From an uncultured Actinomycetes bacterium (GTDB taxonomy: Bacteria; Actinomycetota; Actinomycetes; Nanopelagicales; Nanopelagicaceae), in NCBI GenBank assembly GCA_903867285.1, contig CAIPQX010000018.1:1-19489 (forward strand): DNA of 19,489 nt, in the 5' to 3' direction. The position numbers were made by a program, and so were the translations under genes. Below the pieces are notes generated by a model. The model did no database searches. It worked only from the letters and a program-made list of their open reading frames with translations, and had not been told where the DNA came from. Within the stretch, counting starts at the first letter, position 1. Every line of letters starts with the position of its first letter. Below, piece by piece: positions 13,965 through 19,489 of the stretch.

Positions 13965-14498
13965 TTGGCCACCCAACTCGAAACACCCCGTGTGATCCTA
14001 CGCGCGTGGCGGCAGAGCGATTTAGCACCCTGGACCGCTTTAAACGCTGATAGCGAAAACCTTAAGTACTTCCCCCGGATCTACTCTGCAGAAGAGTCAT
14101 TAGCGAGCTACCTGCGTCTTCGAGATTTACTTGCAAACGATGAGCTAGGTCTCTGGGCTGCGGAAGAGAGATCCTCTAGCGAATTTATGGGATTCGTTGG
14201 ACTATCTAAACAAGATATCCCTGGTGTCTCTTTCATGCCCTGCCATGAAATTGGATGGCGACTTGATAAAAAATATTGGGGAAAGGGTTACGCTACCGAA
14301 GCGGCAAAAGTGGTTCTTGATTACGGATTGAACGATCTCGGCCTTACTGAAATTTTCTCCTTTACTGCCCAACAGAATCTGCCTTCTATAAACGTCATGA
14401 AGAAGATTGGGTTGCGAGAACGACCAGAGCTGGATTTTGCACATCCGCGGATCGATGATGCCAGTCCCGTTAAATGGCATGTTGTGTATTCCACATGA
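13965..14498 (+). CDS. GNAT family N-acetyltransferase (RimJ/RimL-like)
   Basis: The 177-residue protein fits the RimJ/RimL branch of GNAT enzymes, which transfer acetyl from acetyl-CoA to N-terminal or other amino groups. LETPRVILRAWRQSDL (5-20) is the conserved beta-1 region, HEIGWRLDKKYWGKGYATEA (94-113) contains the acetyl-CoA pyrophosphate loop, and TAQQNLPSINVMKKIGL (134-150) is the conserved late helix. No ATG exists in frame upstream; the TTG at 13965 is needed to keep the LETPR motif, which a GTG at 13992 would lose. The stop overlaps the next start by 4 nt. Substrate is unknown. Confidence 0.9.
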   Translation: MATQLETPRVILRAWRQSDLAPWTALNADSENLKYFPRIYSAEESLASYLRLRDLLANDELGLWAAEERSSSEFMGFVGLSKQDIPGVSFMPCHEIGWRLDKKYWGKGYATEAAKVVLDYGLNDLGLTEIFSFTAQQNLPSINVMKKIGLRERPELDFAHPRIDDASPVKWHVVYST

Positions 14499-15367
14499 AA
14501 TCTAGGGCGCTGATATTTACCCTTTTAACATTCGCATTGATGAGTGCAGAAGTGTCCCAAGCGGCGACGGTTCCATTTCAGGGAAATCGCCCATTCAATC
14601 TCTTTGTTCCATCGACTTATAACTCTGGGGCGCCAGCCCCACTCGTTATTGGCCTCTCTGGATACAACCAGACGGGTGCGCAATTTGAAAAGTATCTCAA
14701 CCTGACGCCCATTGCACAGGCAGATGGCTTTCTCTACGTGCACCCCGATGGATCAAAGGATTCACATGGGATTCGGTTTTGGAATGGGACTCCTGAATGT
14801 TGTAGTTTTTATAACCCAAAAGTTGATGATGCTGCTTACATCATGAGTATTGTCGACACCGTCTCAAGACAATATGCAGTTGATCCAAAGCGGATTTATA
14901 TTATTGGATATTCCAACGGCGGGTTTTTAGCAAATGCGTTGGCCTGCAAGCATGCCGATCAAATCGCAGCTGTTGTAAATATTGCAGGGGGTAGCTACAC
15001 AAATGCTGCGGCTTGTAAGCCCAGTGTACCTATTAGTGTTCTGGAAATTTGGGGCACAAAAGATGAAACTTTCAAGATCAATCACATCTTAGGAAAACCA
15101 ATTCCAGGTGCCCTTAAAATCTTTAATATGTGGGGAGATATAAATCGATGTTCTCTCCCTTCAATTACTTCGCCGGTTAAATTGGATCTCGATGTAAAGG
15201 TGCCCGGCCTCGAGACTACTGCTATGCAATTCCAGGGCTGCCTTGGGGCAACCGCTATAGATTTTTGGAAAATGACAGGTGTCGGTCATGCCCCTACCTT
15301 CTCGAAGGATTTCCCTGATCAAATAATGGGATGGCTCTTAACTCACGCAAAGGTCCCAATTACGTAG
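14495..15367 (+). CDS. secreted LpqC-like esterase / polyhydroxybutyrate depolymerase family hydrolase
   Basis: The 290-residue alpha/beta hydrolase has a signal peptide (MKSRALIFTLLTFALMSAEV, cleavage after SQA at about 23). Visible features: PLVIGLSGYNQTG (49-61) with the oxyanion region, RFWNGTPECC (94-103) with the Cys pair typical of LpqC/Esterase_phd proteins, nucleophile Ser140 in GYSNGG, likely Asp190 in WGTKDE, and His265 in GVGHAP. Such enzymes cleave short polyesters, feruloyl or acetyl esters outside the cell. An upstream in-frame ATG at 14474 would add seven residues inside the GNAT gene; the ATG at 14495, forming an ATGA overlap with the GNAT stop, is preferred. The family is clear; the natural substrate is not. 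Confidence 0.9.
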   Translation: MKSRALIFTLLTFALMSAEVSQAATVPFQGNRPFNLFVPSTYNSGAPAPLVIGLSGYNQTGAQFEKYLNLTPIAQADGFLYVHPDGSKDSHGIRFWNGTPECCSFYNPKVDDAAYIMSIVDTVSRQYAVDPKRIYIIGYSNGGFLANALACKHADQIAAVVNIAGGSYTNAAACKPSVPISVLEIWGTKDETFKINHILGKPIPGALKIFNMWGDINRCSLPSITSPVKLDLDVKVPGLETTAMQFQGCLGATAIDFWKMTGVGHAPTFSKDFPDQIMGWLLTHAKVPIT

Positions 15368-15445
15368 TTCTCCTACTCAGGCGAAATTAACCATATAAAG
15401 CAAGAGATGAGTGAGTTTCACAGGGAGAACTCAGCGCTCGTAATG

Positions 15446-15451
15446 TAAAAT
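15446..15451 (+). promoter_or_regulatory. -10 hexamer of the electron-transfer cluster
   Basis: TAAAAT (5 of 6) ends 6 nt before the ATG of a 15-codon leader ORF at 15458. TAATGT just upstream overlaps it as a second candidate. No good -35 is seen. Confidence 0.45.
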
Positions 15452-15457
15452 CCCCCC

Positions 15458-15505
15458 ATGTTTCAGGCGCGAGTATCAAAAAAAATTAGGGCGATAGCCC
15501 CATGA
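15458..15505 (+). CDS. leaderless 15-codon leader ORF coupled to the reductase gene
   Basis: The ORF reads MFQARVSKKIRAIAP and ends in TGA at 15503-15505, overlapping the reductase ATG at 15502 by 4 nt (ATGA). It begins 6 nt after TAAAAT, as expected for a leaderless start. The reductase start has no proper Shine-Dalgarno sequence; directly before it lies GGGC-GATA-GCCC, a small hairpin. Reinitiation from the leader peptide would explain how the reductase is translated. The peptide is basic and resembles no family I know. An alternative is a longer N-terminus for the reductase, but this frame is different and closes at the overlap. Confidence 0.45.
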   Translation: MFQARVSKKIRAIAP

Positions 15506-16833
15506 ACCGCGCTGATATAACGACGAAAAGTGCCAGCCTAATCTTGGGTTTGGGCCTTGGAGTAACTCTCGGCCTCTATTTGATCACCACCACCTCTCAC
15601 GACTGGCTTTGGCCTTACCCATTAATTATGTCGGCGTCGAGGCTATGCGCAATGGTGGGCACTTACTTTGCCCTCACTGGGCTCGTGATGACCTCTCGCA
15701 TTGCCTGGATTGAGCGAGCCGTTGGCCATGATCGCTTGGTTTATTGGCATCGCCGACTCGGTCCTTATTCACTCTTTTTAATCGGATTTCACGTACTTCT
15801 CGTTGCCATTGCATATGCCGGGGGAGATGGATCGCGAGTCGGCGGCGAGCTTTGGAAATTCACCACCACCTATGTCTGGATGATGCCAGCGACCCTTGGA
15901 TTCTTGTTCTTCGTAACTGCCGGAATCTCTTCCTACAAAAAGGTAAGAAAGAAGTTGTCTTACGAGACCTGGTGGACAATTCACCTCTATACCTACCTAG
16001 CCATTGCGCTGAGTTTTATGCACCAAATTCGCACAGGACCAATGTTTATGAATCACCCATTAAGTAAGTGGTATTGGGAAGGTTTGTATGCGCTCGTCGC
16101 TTCGACCATTCTCTTCTGGCGCTTTGTAATTCCATTGTTCCGCTTTGTCCGGCATGACCTACGTGTCTACAGACTCGTTGATGAAGGTGCAGGAATGGTT
16201 TCCGTCATTATGCGCGGACGCAATCTCGATCGCATGAAGGCTGAGGGCGGTCAATTCTTTAGCTGGCGTTTCATGGTGCCGGGACATCGCTGGGTCTCGC
16301 ATCCTTATTCACTCTCAGCTGCGCCAACCAAGACAGAATTTAGAATTACCGTTAAGAATTTAGGCGATGGATCGAGCACTGTTCGTGATCTGCGACCTGG
16401 GACTCGGGTATTTTTCGAAGGACCGTATGGAATCTTTACGGCTGGAAAAGTAACTCAGGGACTTGGTCATGCAGTTCTTATAGGCGGAGGAGTAGGACTC
16501 GCTCCGTTGCTTGCGATCATGGGCGCGCTAGATGAATCCATCGATGTCGATGTACTTGTCCGCGTCTCATCCGAAGCAGAGATCGTGCTTAACCGCGAAC
16601 TCGATGATCTAGCAAAGCGGCGCGGCGCAACCGTGCATTATTTAGTTGGCTCTCGCAAAACGCATCCAATGACGGCAAAGCAGATCATGCGTTATGTCCC
16701 AGATTTTCGTTACTGCGATGTTTACGTCTGCGGTCCAGTCGCGATGGTAGAAGCGGTGCGGTCTGCTGCCGGGGCGTTGGGCATTCCACGCGAGCGTTTC
16801 CATACGGAAATTTTTGAGTTTCATGCTAATTAA
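15502..16833 (+). CDS. ferric-reductase-like transmembrane flavoprotein (two-heme b, FAD, NAD(P)H)
   Basis: The 443-residue protein combines a six-helix heme domain (about 12-215) and a ferredoxin-reductase-type cytoplasmic domain (222-443). Four histidines have the spacing of the NOX/FRE heme ligands: His83 and His97 (HRRLG, GFHVLL), and His161 and His174 (WTIHLYTY, FMHQIRTG). The FAD site shows HPYSLSAAP (267-275) and LGDGSSTVRDLRPG (287-300); the nucleotide site shows IGGGVGLAPLLAIMG (327-341) and VCGPVAMVEAV (409-419). No [2Fe-2S] domain follows. It would move electrons from NAD(P)H across the membrane to an outside acceptor. The FMN_bind protein encoded 27 nt downstream is the likely acceptor. 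Confidence 0.92.
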   Translation: MNRADITTKSASLILGLGLGVTLGLYLITTTSHDWLWPYPLIMSASRLCAMVGTYFALTGLVMTSRIAWIERAVGHDRLVYWHRRLGPYSLFLIGFHVLLVAIAYAGGDGSRVGGELWKFTTTYVWMMPATLGFLFFVTAGISSYKKVRKKLSYETWWTIHLYTYLAIALSFMHQIRTGPMFMNHPLSKWYWEGLYALVASTILFWRFVIPLFRFVRHDLRVYRLVDEGAGMVSVIMRGRNLDRMKAEGGQFFSWRFMVPGHRWVSHPYSLSAAPTKTEFRITVKNLGDGSSTVRDLRPGTRVFFEGPYGIFTAGKVTQGLGHAVLIGGGVGLAPLLAIMGALDESIDVDVLVRVSSEAEIVLNRELDDLAKRRGATVHYLVGSRKTHPMTAKQIMRYVPDFRYCDVYVCGPVAMVEAVRSAAGALGIPRERFHTEIFEFHAN

Positions 16834-16860
16834 TTCCTCGAGTGAAAGAGTGGTTCAACT

Positions 16861-17469
16861 ATGGGCGTAGCGAAAGCCTCATTGATCGTTGTCGGCACAG
16901 CTGTCGGCTTAGGTGGCGTGCTTGCCTATCAACCACCTCATCACACTCTCGGTCTTGGTGGCGGTCTTGGTGGCGGATTAAAGGGCTTGGGTGGCGGAAC
17001 TGCTACTCCAACTCCAACGCCTGCCCCAACTGAGACGACCCCGGCCCCTGTTGATACTCCAACGCCTACCCCGACGCCAAAACCAAAGAAGACCAAGACG
17101 CCGACCGGAACAGCCACAACTCCACCTGCGCCTAAGCCAACTACTTCTAAGAAGCCAGTGAAGAAGGGTCCAGTTAATGGAACGTTTACTGGGGCTGTAG
17201 GTCGGGCAGTTGCACCCAACGGCGTTGATTACGGCCCAGTACAAATTCAAATTCAGGTGGTTAACTCTAAGATTGTTGCAGTCGCCACTCTTCAACTTCC
17301 AAGCGCTACCGCATACGACCAGACCCTGAATCAAGAAGCTGTTCCAATTTTGACTCAAGAGACCATCGCCGCCTCATCATCGGAGATTCAAGGCGTTAGT
17401 GGTGCTAGTGGTACATCACAAGGCTGGTACGACTCGCTGGTTAGCGCACTGGCGAAGGCCAAAATTTAG
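16861..17469 (+). CDS. membrane-anchored FMN_bind domain protein with PT-rich linker
   Basis: The 202-residue protein has an N-terminal helix (7-23) that works as anchor or signal peptide, a Gly-Leu stretch (30-46), a Thr/Pro/Lys-rich linker (47-103) and a C-terminal FMN_bind domain (104-202). The domain has GTFTGAVGRAV, YGPVQIQIQVVNSKIVAV and the motif VSGASGTSQGWYDSLVSAL (179-197). FMN_bind domains receive FMN covalently from the transferase ApbE at the last residue of S/T-G-A-T/S; here that residue is Ser183 rather than the usual Thr. The linker would let the domain swing through the cell wall. It most likely takes electrons from the adjacent reductase. No apbE gene is in this window. The ribosome binding site is weak. 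Confidence 0.88.
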   Translation: MGVAKASLIVVGTAVGLGGVLAYQPPHHTLGLGGGLGGGLKGLGGGTATPTPTPAPTETTPAPVDTPTPTPTPKPKKTKTPTGTATTPPAPKPTTSKKPVKKGPVNGTFTGAVGRAVAPNGVDYGPVQIQIQVVNSKIVAVATLQLPSATAYDQTLNQEAVPILTQETIAASSSEIQGVSGASGTSQGWYDSLVSALAKAKI

Positions 17470-17633
17470 GGAGTCAGTAGTCAGGGTGTCCAGCGAACCT
17501 CTTGACTCACTGGTTCATGGATTTCATCCACATAAGAAGTTACGGCAGTCTTAGAGTTTTCTTAGAATCGTCTTTTTTGTCCTATTTGTACTTTTGCGGC
17601 TTGTACAATTTGCCCTAACGAACGGAGATCAAG
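17470..17633 (+). promoter_or_regulatory. regulatory gap with 7-4-7 direct repeat and promoter
   Basis: GAGTCA at 17471-17476 and TGACTC at 17503-17508 could form a loose hairpin after the FMN_bind gene. TCTTAGA occurs twice (17549-17555, 17560-17566) with a 4-nt spacer. TTGTAC (17586-17591) and GTACAA (17603-17608) form a 6-bp inverted repeat overlapping TACAAT (17604-17609), a good -10. No -35 at correct spacing is seen, which fits an activator-dependent promoter. CGGAG before the ATG at 17634 is the ribosome binding site. Confidence 0.5.
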
Positions 17634-18935
17634 ATGTCCACAAGGATGAAGAAAGTCATTGGAACATCCGCCCTGGGCGCCGTCTCCCTCTTCGAGCTTG
17701 CTTCGATGCAACCAGCAAGTGGAGCTACCTATTCCTACTCTGGCCCAGCAACTTCTGAATCAACTGGATGCCAAGGAAACTGTGGCGGCGAAAATATCAC
17801 GGCAACAATCACTGTCGATAGTGCGAGTGGGACTTATAAAATTACGGCCGCTTCGATATCTGGGCTAAATACTCAAAGTACTAGTTATGTGAGCAGTTAC
17901 AATGCCGTTCCGACGCTAACAAGTGAAGCAGTTTCTACACAACATGCACCAGTTACTGCTGTAACTCATGCGACAGCCCTAAGTACCGCATTTAACGCCT
18001 CTCTTACCGGAGCTATAGCAGCAGCAGCAGCCGCCGGCCATACCATCGGCTCCGTAGCGGCAACACCAACACCAACACCAACACCAACACCAACACCAAC
18101 ACCAACACCAACACCAACACCAACTGCTACCGCGACGGCAACACCAACTGTTACCGCGACGGCAACACCAACTGCTACTGCGACTAGCACAGCTACGGCA
18201 ACTGCAACACCGACTGCCACGAGCACAGCTTCGGCAACCCCAACTCCAACGGACACCACGGTTCCTGCACCAACTCCAACGGACACAACAGTTGTTACGC
18301 AATTTGTGCCTGCTCCTGGCCCTGTTGTAAGCCCAGGTGGAATCCCCGTGCCATATTTTGCACCTTTGAATTTCCAATCTTTGATCTTTGCTTCTATTCC
18401 TAATTTCAGCGCCTACATCTCTCAGATCACTTCTGCGCAGTCCCAACTGAATGGCGTTACTGGGACGACAGGAACGGTTGCAACATCTCTCGCGGCAGCT
18501 AAGAGCGCGTTGACAGCTTTAAAGAATCAGGTAACCACCGAGCAAGGACAATATGCCTCGATCGCAGGAACCGTGCAAAACGGAGCAGCAATTCTTAACG
18601 GGCAATTTGCACAATTAGTGGCTGGGGCGAATCAGGCAATCTCTGATTACTATGTGGCAGTCCAAAATGCTGCCGCAGCCTTCTACTCCAAAGCCTTAGC
18701 TGCCGCTGCTGCAATTCCAACACCAACAGTGACTGTTACCGCAACGGCAACGGTGACAGCAATGGTTACTGTCACCGCCACCCCAACTCAGCCGCAATTT
18801 AACTTGGCCGTTGGTACCGTTATTAAGAAATCATTTACCTGCGTCAAGACTCTCTTCGGAGTTACAACGACCAAGGTGATCAAGGCGGCCGTTGTTAAGT
18901 GCCCACTTGGCTACAAGCTTAAGAAACCCGTATAA
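17634..18935 (+). CDS. secreted Thr/Pro-repeat protein with a diverged FMN_bind-like domain
   Basis: The 433-residue protein starts with a signal peptide (MSTRMKKVIG, hydrophobic to about 30). Residues 33-135 resemble an FMN_bind domain: YSYSGPA, ENITATITVDSASGTYKITAASI, NAVPTLTSEAV, then APVTAVTHATALSTAFNASL where FMN_bind proteins have VSGATxTSxAFxxSL. The SGAT position reads THAT (111-114). A Cys46-x3-Cys50 pair is inserted early. A TP/TA-rich repeat spans about 143-220, a helical Ala/Gln/Ser region about 250-360, a second VTVTAT stretch follows, and the C-terminus has SFTCVKTL ... VVKCPLGYKLKKP with Cys403 and Cys423. Domain identity is inferred by eye. It probably works at the cell surface together with the two preceding genes. 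Confidence 0.72.
   Translation: MSTRMKKVIGTSALGAVSLFELASMQPASGATYSYSGPATSESTGCQGNCGGENITATITVDSASGTYKITAASISGLNTQSTSYVSSYNAVPTLTSEAVSTQHAPVTAVTHATALSTAFNASLTGAIAAAAAAGHTIGSVAATPTPTPTPTPTPTPTPTPTPTATATATPTVTATATPTATATSTATATATPTATSTASATPTPTDTTVPAPTPTDTTVVTQFVPAPGPVVSPGGIPVPYFAPLNFQSLIFASIPNFSAYISQITSAQSQLNGVTGTTGTVATSLAAAKSALTALKNQVTTEQGQYASIAGTVQNGAAILNGQFAQLVAGANQAISDYYVAVQNAAAAFYSKALAAAAAIPTPTVTVTATATVTAMVTVTATPTQPQFNLAVGTVIKKSFTCVKTLFGVTTTKVIKAAVVKCPLGYKLKKPV
18061..18124 (+). repeat. hexanucleotide tandem repeat (CAACAC), 10 copies plus 4 nt
   Basis: Ten perfect copies of CAACAC run from 18061 to 18120, with a partial copy to 18124, coding for a Thr-Pro run. Because the unit is 6 nt, changes in copy number would alter linker length without a frameshift. 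Confidence 0.95.
18122..18183 (+). repeat. 24-nt tandem repeat, about 2.6 copies
   Basis: A 24-nt unit beginning AACTGCTACCGCGACGGCAA occurs at 18122-18145, again at 18146-18169 with one change, and in part at 18170-18183. It codes for a Thr/Ala/Pro-rich linker. A further imperfect repeat with CCAACTCCAACGGACAC lies near 18240-18290. Confidence 0.8.
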
Positions 18936-18947
18936 ATTTAAGCTGTT

Positions 18948-19394
18948 TTACTTTCCTTCTGCTTTAGCCTTCAGCATTCCAAGCCTTACCATTCCATCTC
19001 TCTTGCCGACGCTTGGAAGAAGCAGCGGAAGCAATATGCGGCCCATCCCTTTCATCTTGGGAAAGTCATGCTGGAAAGTCACCTTCGTGCCCGAGCCAAC
19101 GGCCTGCAGCGTAAAAGTGTTGATGAAATCGCCATTCTCATCGTGAGCCCGAAAGACAAACTTTGAATTGGGAACGACCTCGGTTACCTCGACCTCGTTC
19201 TGGTGGTTCTTCTCAGCGGGCGGAACAAAGCCCACGGAGCTGTACCTGCTACCAACCGCCCCATTGGTGCCGGAGGTAAGTTGGACGCTATACGGCTTGG
19301 GAGACCATTGTGAGTGCTTGGTTATGTCAGCGATCCAGGGCCAGACCGCTGAAGCAGGGGCGTCGATCATTTCAGAAATAAGTAGTTGAGCCAT
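18948..19394 (-). CDS. SRPBCC (START/polyketide-cyclase-like) family protein
   Basis: The 148-residue protein has the SRPBCC helix-grip fold pattern: MAQLLISEMIDAPASAVWPW (1-20) with the typical IxAPxxxVWxWIADITKHSQWSP opening, then a central FVPPAEKNHQNEVEVTEVVPNSKF strand region spread over about 56-79, FVFRAHDENGDFINTFTLQ, and GTKVTFQHDF. The fold holds a deep hydrophobic pocket for lipids or other small molecules; the ligand here is unknown. It ends 12 nt from the stop of the convergent repeat protein. Expression is likely controlled by the palindrome at 19431-19450 that sits between the -35 and -10 elements. GAAAG 8 nt or so upstream of the ATG is a modest ribosome binding site. Confidence 0.9.
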   Translation of the reverse strand: MAQLLISEMIDAPASAVWPWIADITKHSQWSPKPYSVQLTSGTNGAVGSRYSSVGFVPPAEKNHQNEVEVTEVVPNSKFVFRAHDENGDFINTFTLQAVGSGTKVTFQHDFPKMKGMGRILLPLLLPSVGKRDGMVRLGMLKAKAEGK

Positions 19395-19423
19395 TTGGAA
19401 TTCTTTCTCTCGTCGGGAGCCTA

Positions 19424-19453
19424 AAAATACACTTAACTATTTAGTTAAGTAAA
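19424..19453 (-). promoter_or_regulatory. promoter of the SRPBCC gene
   Basis: Minus strand: TTTACT (complement of 19448-19453), an 18-nt spacer, TATTTT (complement of 19424-19429). The leader to the ATG at 19394 would be about 25 nt. Confidence 0.5.
19431..19450. promoter_or_regulatory. perfect 9-bp palindromic operator
   Basis: ACTTAACTA (19431-19439) and TAGTTAAGT (19442-19450) are perfect reverse complements with a TT spacer, filling most of the space between the -35 and -10 of the SRPBCC gene. The TTAACT-type half sites and compact symmetry fit a dimeric winged-helix regulator such as ArsR or MarR. The regulator is not in the window, and no gene can be supported in the remaining 39 nt. 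Confidence 0.75.
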
Positions 19454-19489
19454 GAGATTTTGAGTTGAATACTCTGCCCATATTGCGCG

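Noticed and set aside
15366..15431. 8-bp inverted repeat AGTTCTCC / GGAGAACT
   Set aside because: The arms are 50 nt apart, with no T-run and no relation to the promoter elements; chance pairing is likely.
17517..17618. 33-codon ATG ORF in the gap before the secreted repeat protein
   Set aside because: No ribosome binding site or promoter, odd composition, and it covers the direct repeat and -10 element.
18061..18183. CRISPR-like array
   Set aside because: Units are 6 or 24 nt with no unique spacers and lie in frame inside a coding sequence, so this is a coding tandem repeat.
17966..18286. Minus-strand ORF of about 106 residues rich in Val and Gly (VGVGVG repeats)
   Set aside because: It is the antisense reading of the TP-repeat coding sequence; its composition comes only from the hexanucleotide repeat. 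The same holds for the Cys/Trp-rich minus frame there and the VG-rich minus frame at 16941-17219.
19451..19489. C-terminal end of another minus-strand gene at the window edge
   Set aside because: All three minus frames are open for only 13-17 codons, so none can be chosen.

Overview
The window looks like a piece of an actinobacterial chromosome with roughly balanced base composition (judged by eye, not calculated) and very tight gene packing. A streamlined planktonic actinobacterium, such as the freshwater Nanopelagicales type, is a reasonable guess but is not proven by the sequence. Signs for Actinobacteria are the DUF4307 and DUF3817 genes, a cis-prenyltransferase followed by a PIN-PhoH gene (the PhoH2 type), the rpmE-prfA-prmC order, several GTG/TTG starts, and a set of start codons lying 6-7 nt after a -10-like hexamer, as expected for leaderless mRNAs.

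Layout. (1) 1-2080: the N-terminus of a DUF4307 gene on the minus strand diverges from a plus-strand operon of a 46-residue membrane protein, a SURF1-like protein, DUF3817 and a cis-prenyltransferase, each overlapping the next by 4-14 nt. (2) 2243-4366: a PIN-PhoH ATPase/RNase and a secreted lytic-transglycosylase-like protein. (3) 4494-6740: ribosomal protein L31, a strong terminator, then release factor RF1 and its methyltransferase PrmC. (4) 6737-9978: a cyclopropane-fatty-acid synthase (minus), an EamA transporter (plus), and an ArsP/UPF0718-type permease fused to a C-terminal YHS metal-binding domain (minus). The convergent pairs overlap at their 3' ends. (5) 10063-12775: an ABC exporter pair followed within 5 nt by a SulP-family anion transporter without a STAS domain. 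(6) 12784-13846 (minus): a two-CBS-domain protein and a DUF4389 membrane protein, sharing a symmetric divergent promoter with (7) 13965-15367: a GNAT acetyltransferase and a secreted LpqC-like esterase. (8) 15458-18935: a short leader ORF, a two-heme ferric-reductase-like membrane flavoprotein, a PT-rich membrane-anchored FMN_bind protein, and a large secreted Thr/Pro-repeat protein whose N-terminal domain appears to be a diverged FMN_bind domain. (9) 18948-19394 (minus): an SRPBCC/START-like protein behind a perfect inverted-repeat operator.

The most interesting part is region 8. It reads as a trans-membrane electron conduit: cytoplasmic NAD(P)H to FAD, across the membrane by two b hemes, then to an extracytoplasmic domain predicted to carry covalent FMN. 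Next to it sits a second protein with the same fold signature, an altered flavinylation motif, a CxxxC pair, a variable-looking hexanucleotide tract and a C-terminal Cys-pair domain. Several regulatory structures also stand out: a 9-bp dyad embedded in both divergent promoters near 13870, a 7-4-7 direct repeat near 17557, an operator at 19431-19450, and short overlapping leader ORFs. All calls come from reading the sequence; no homology search was run.
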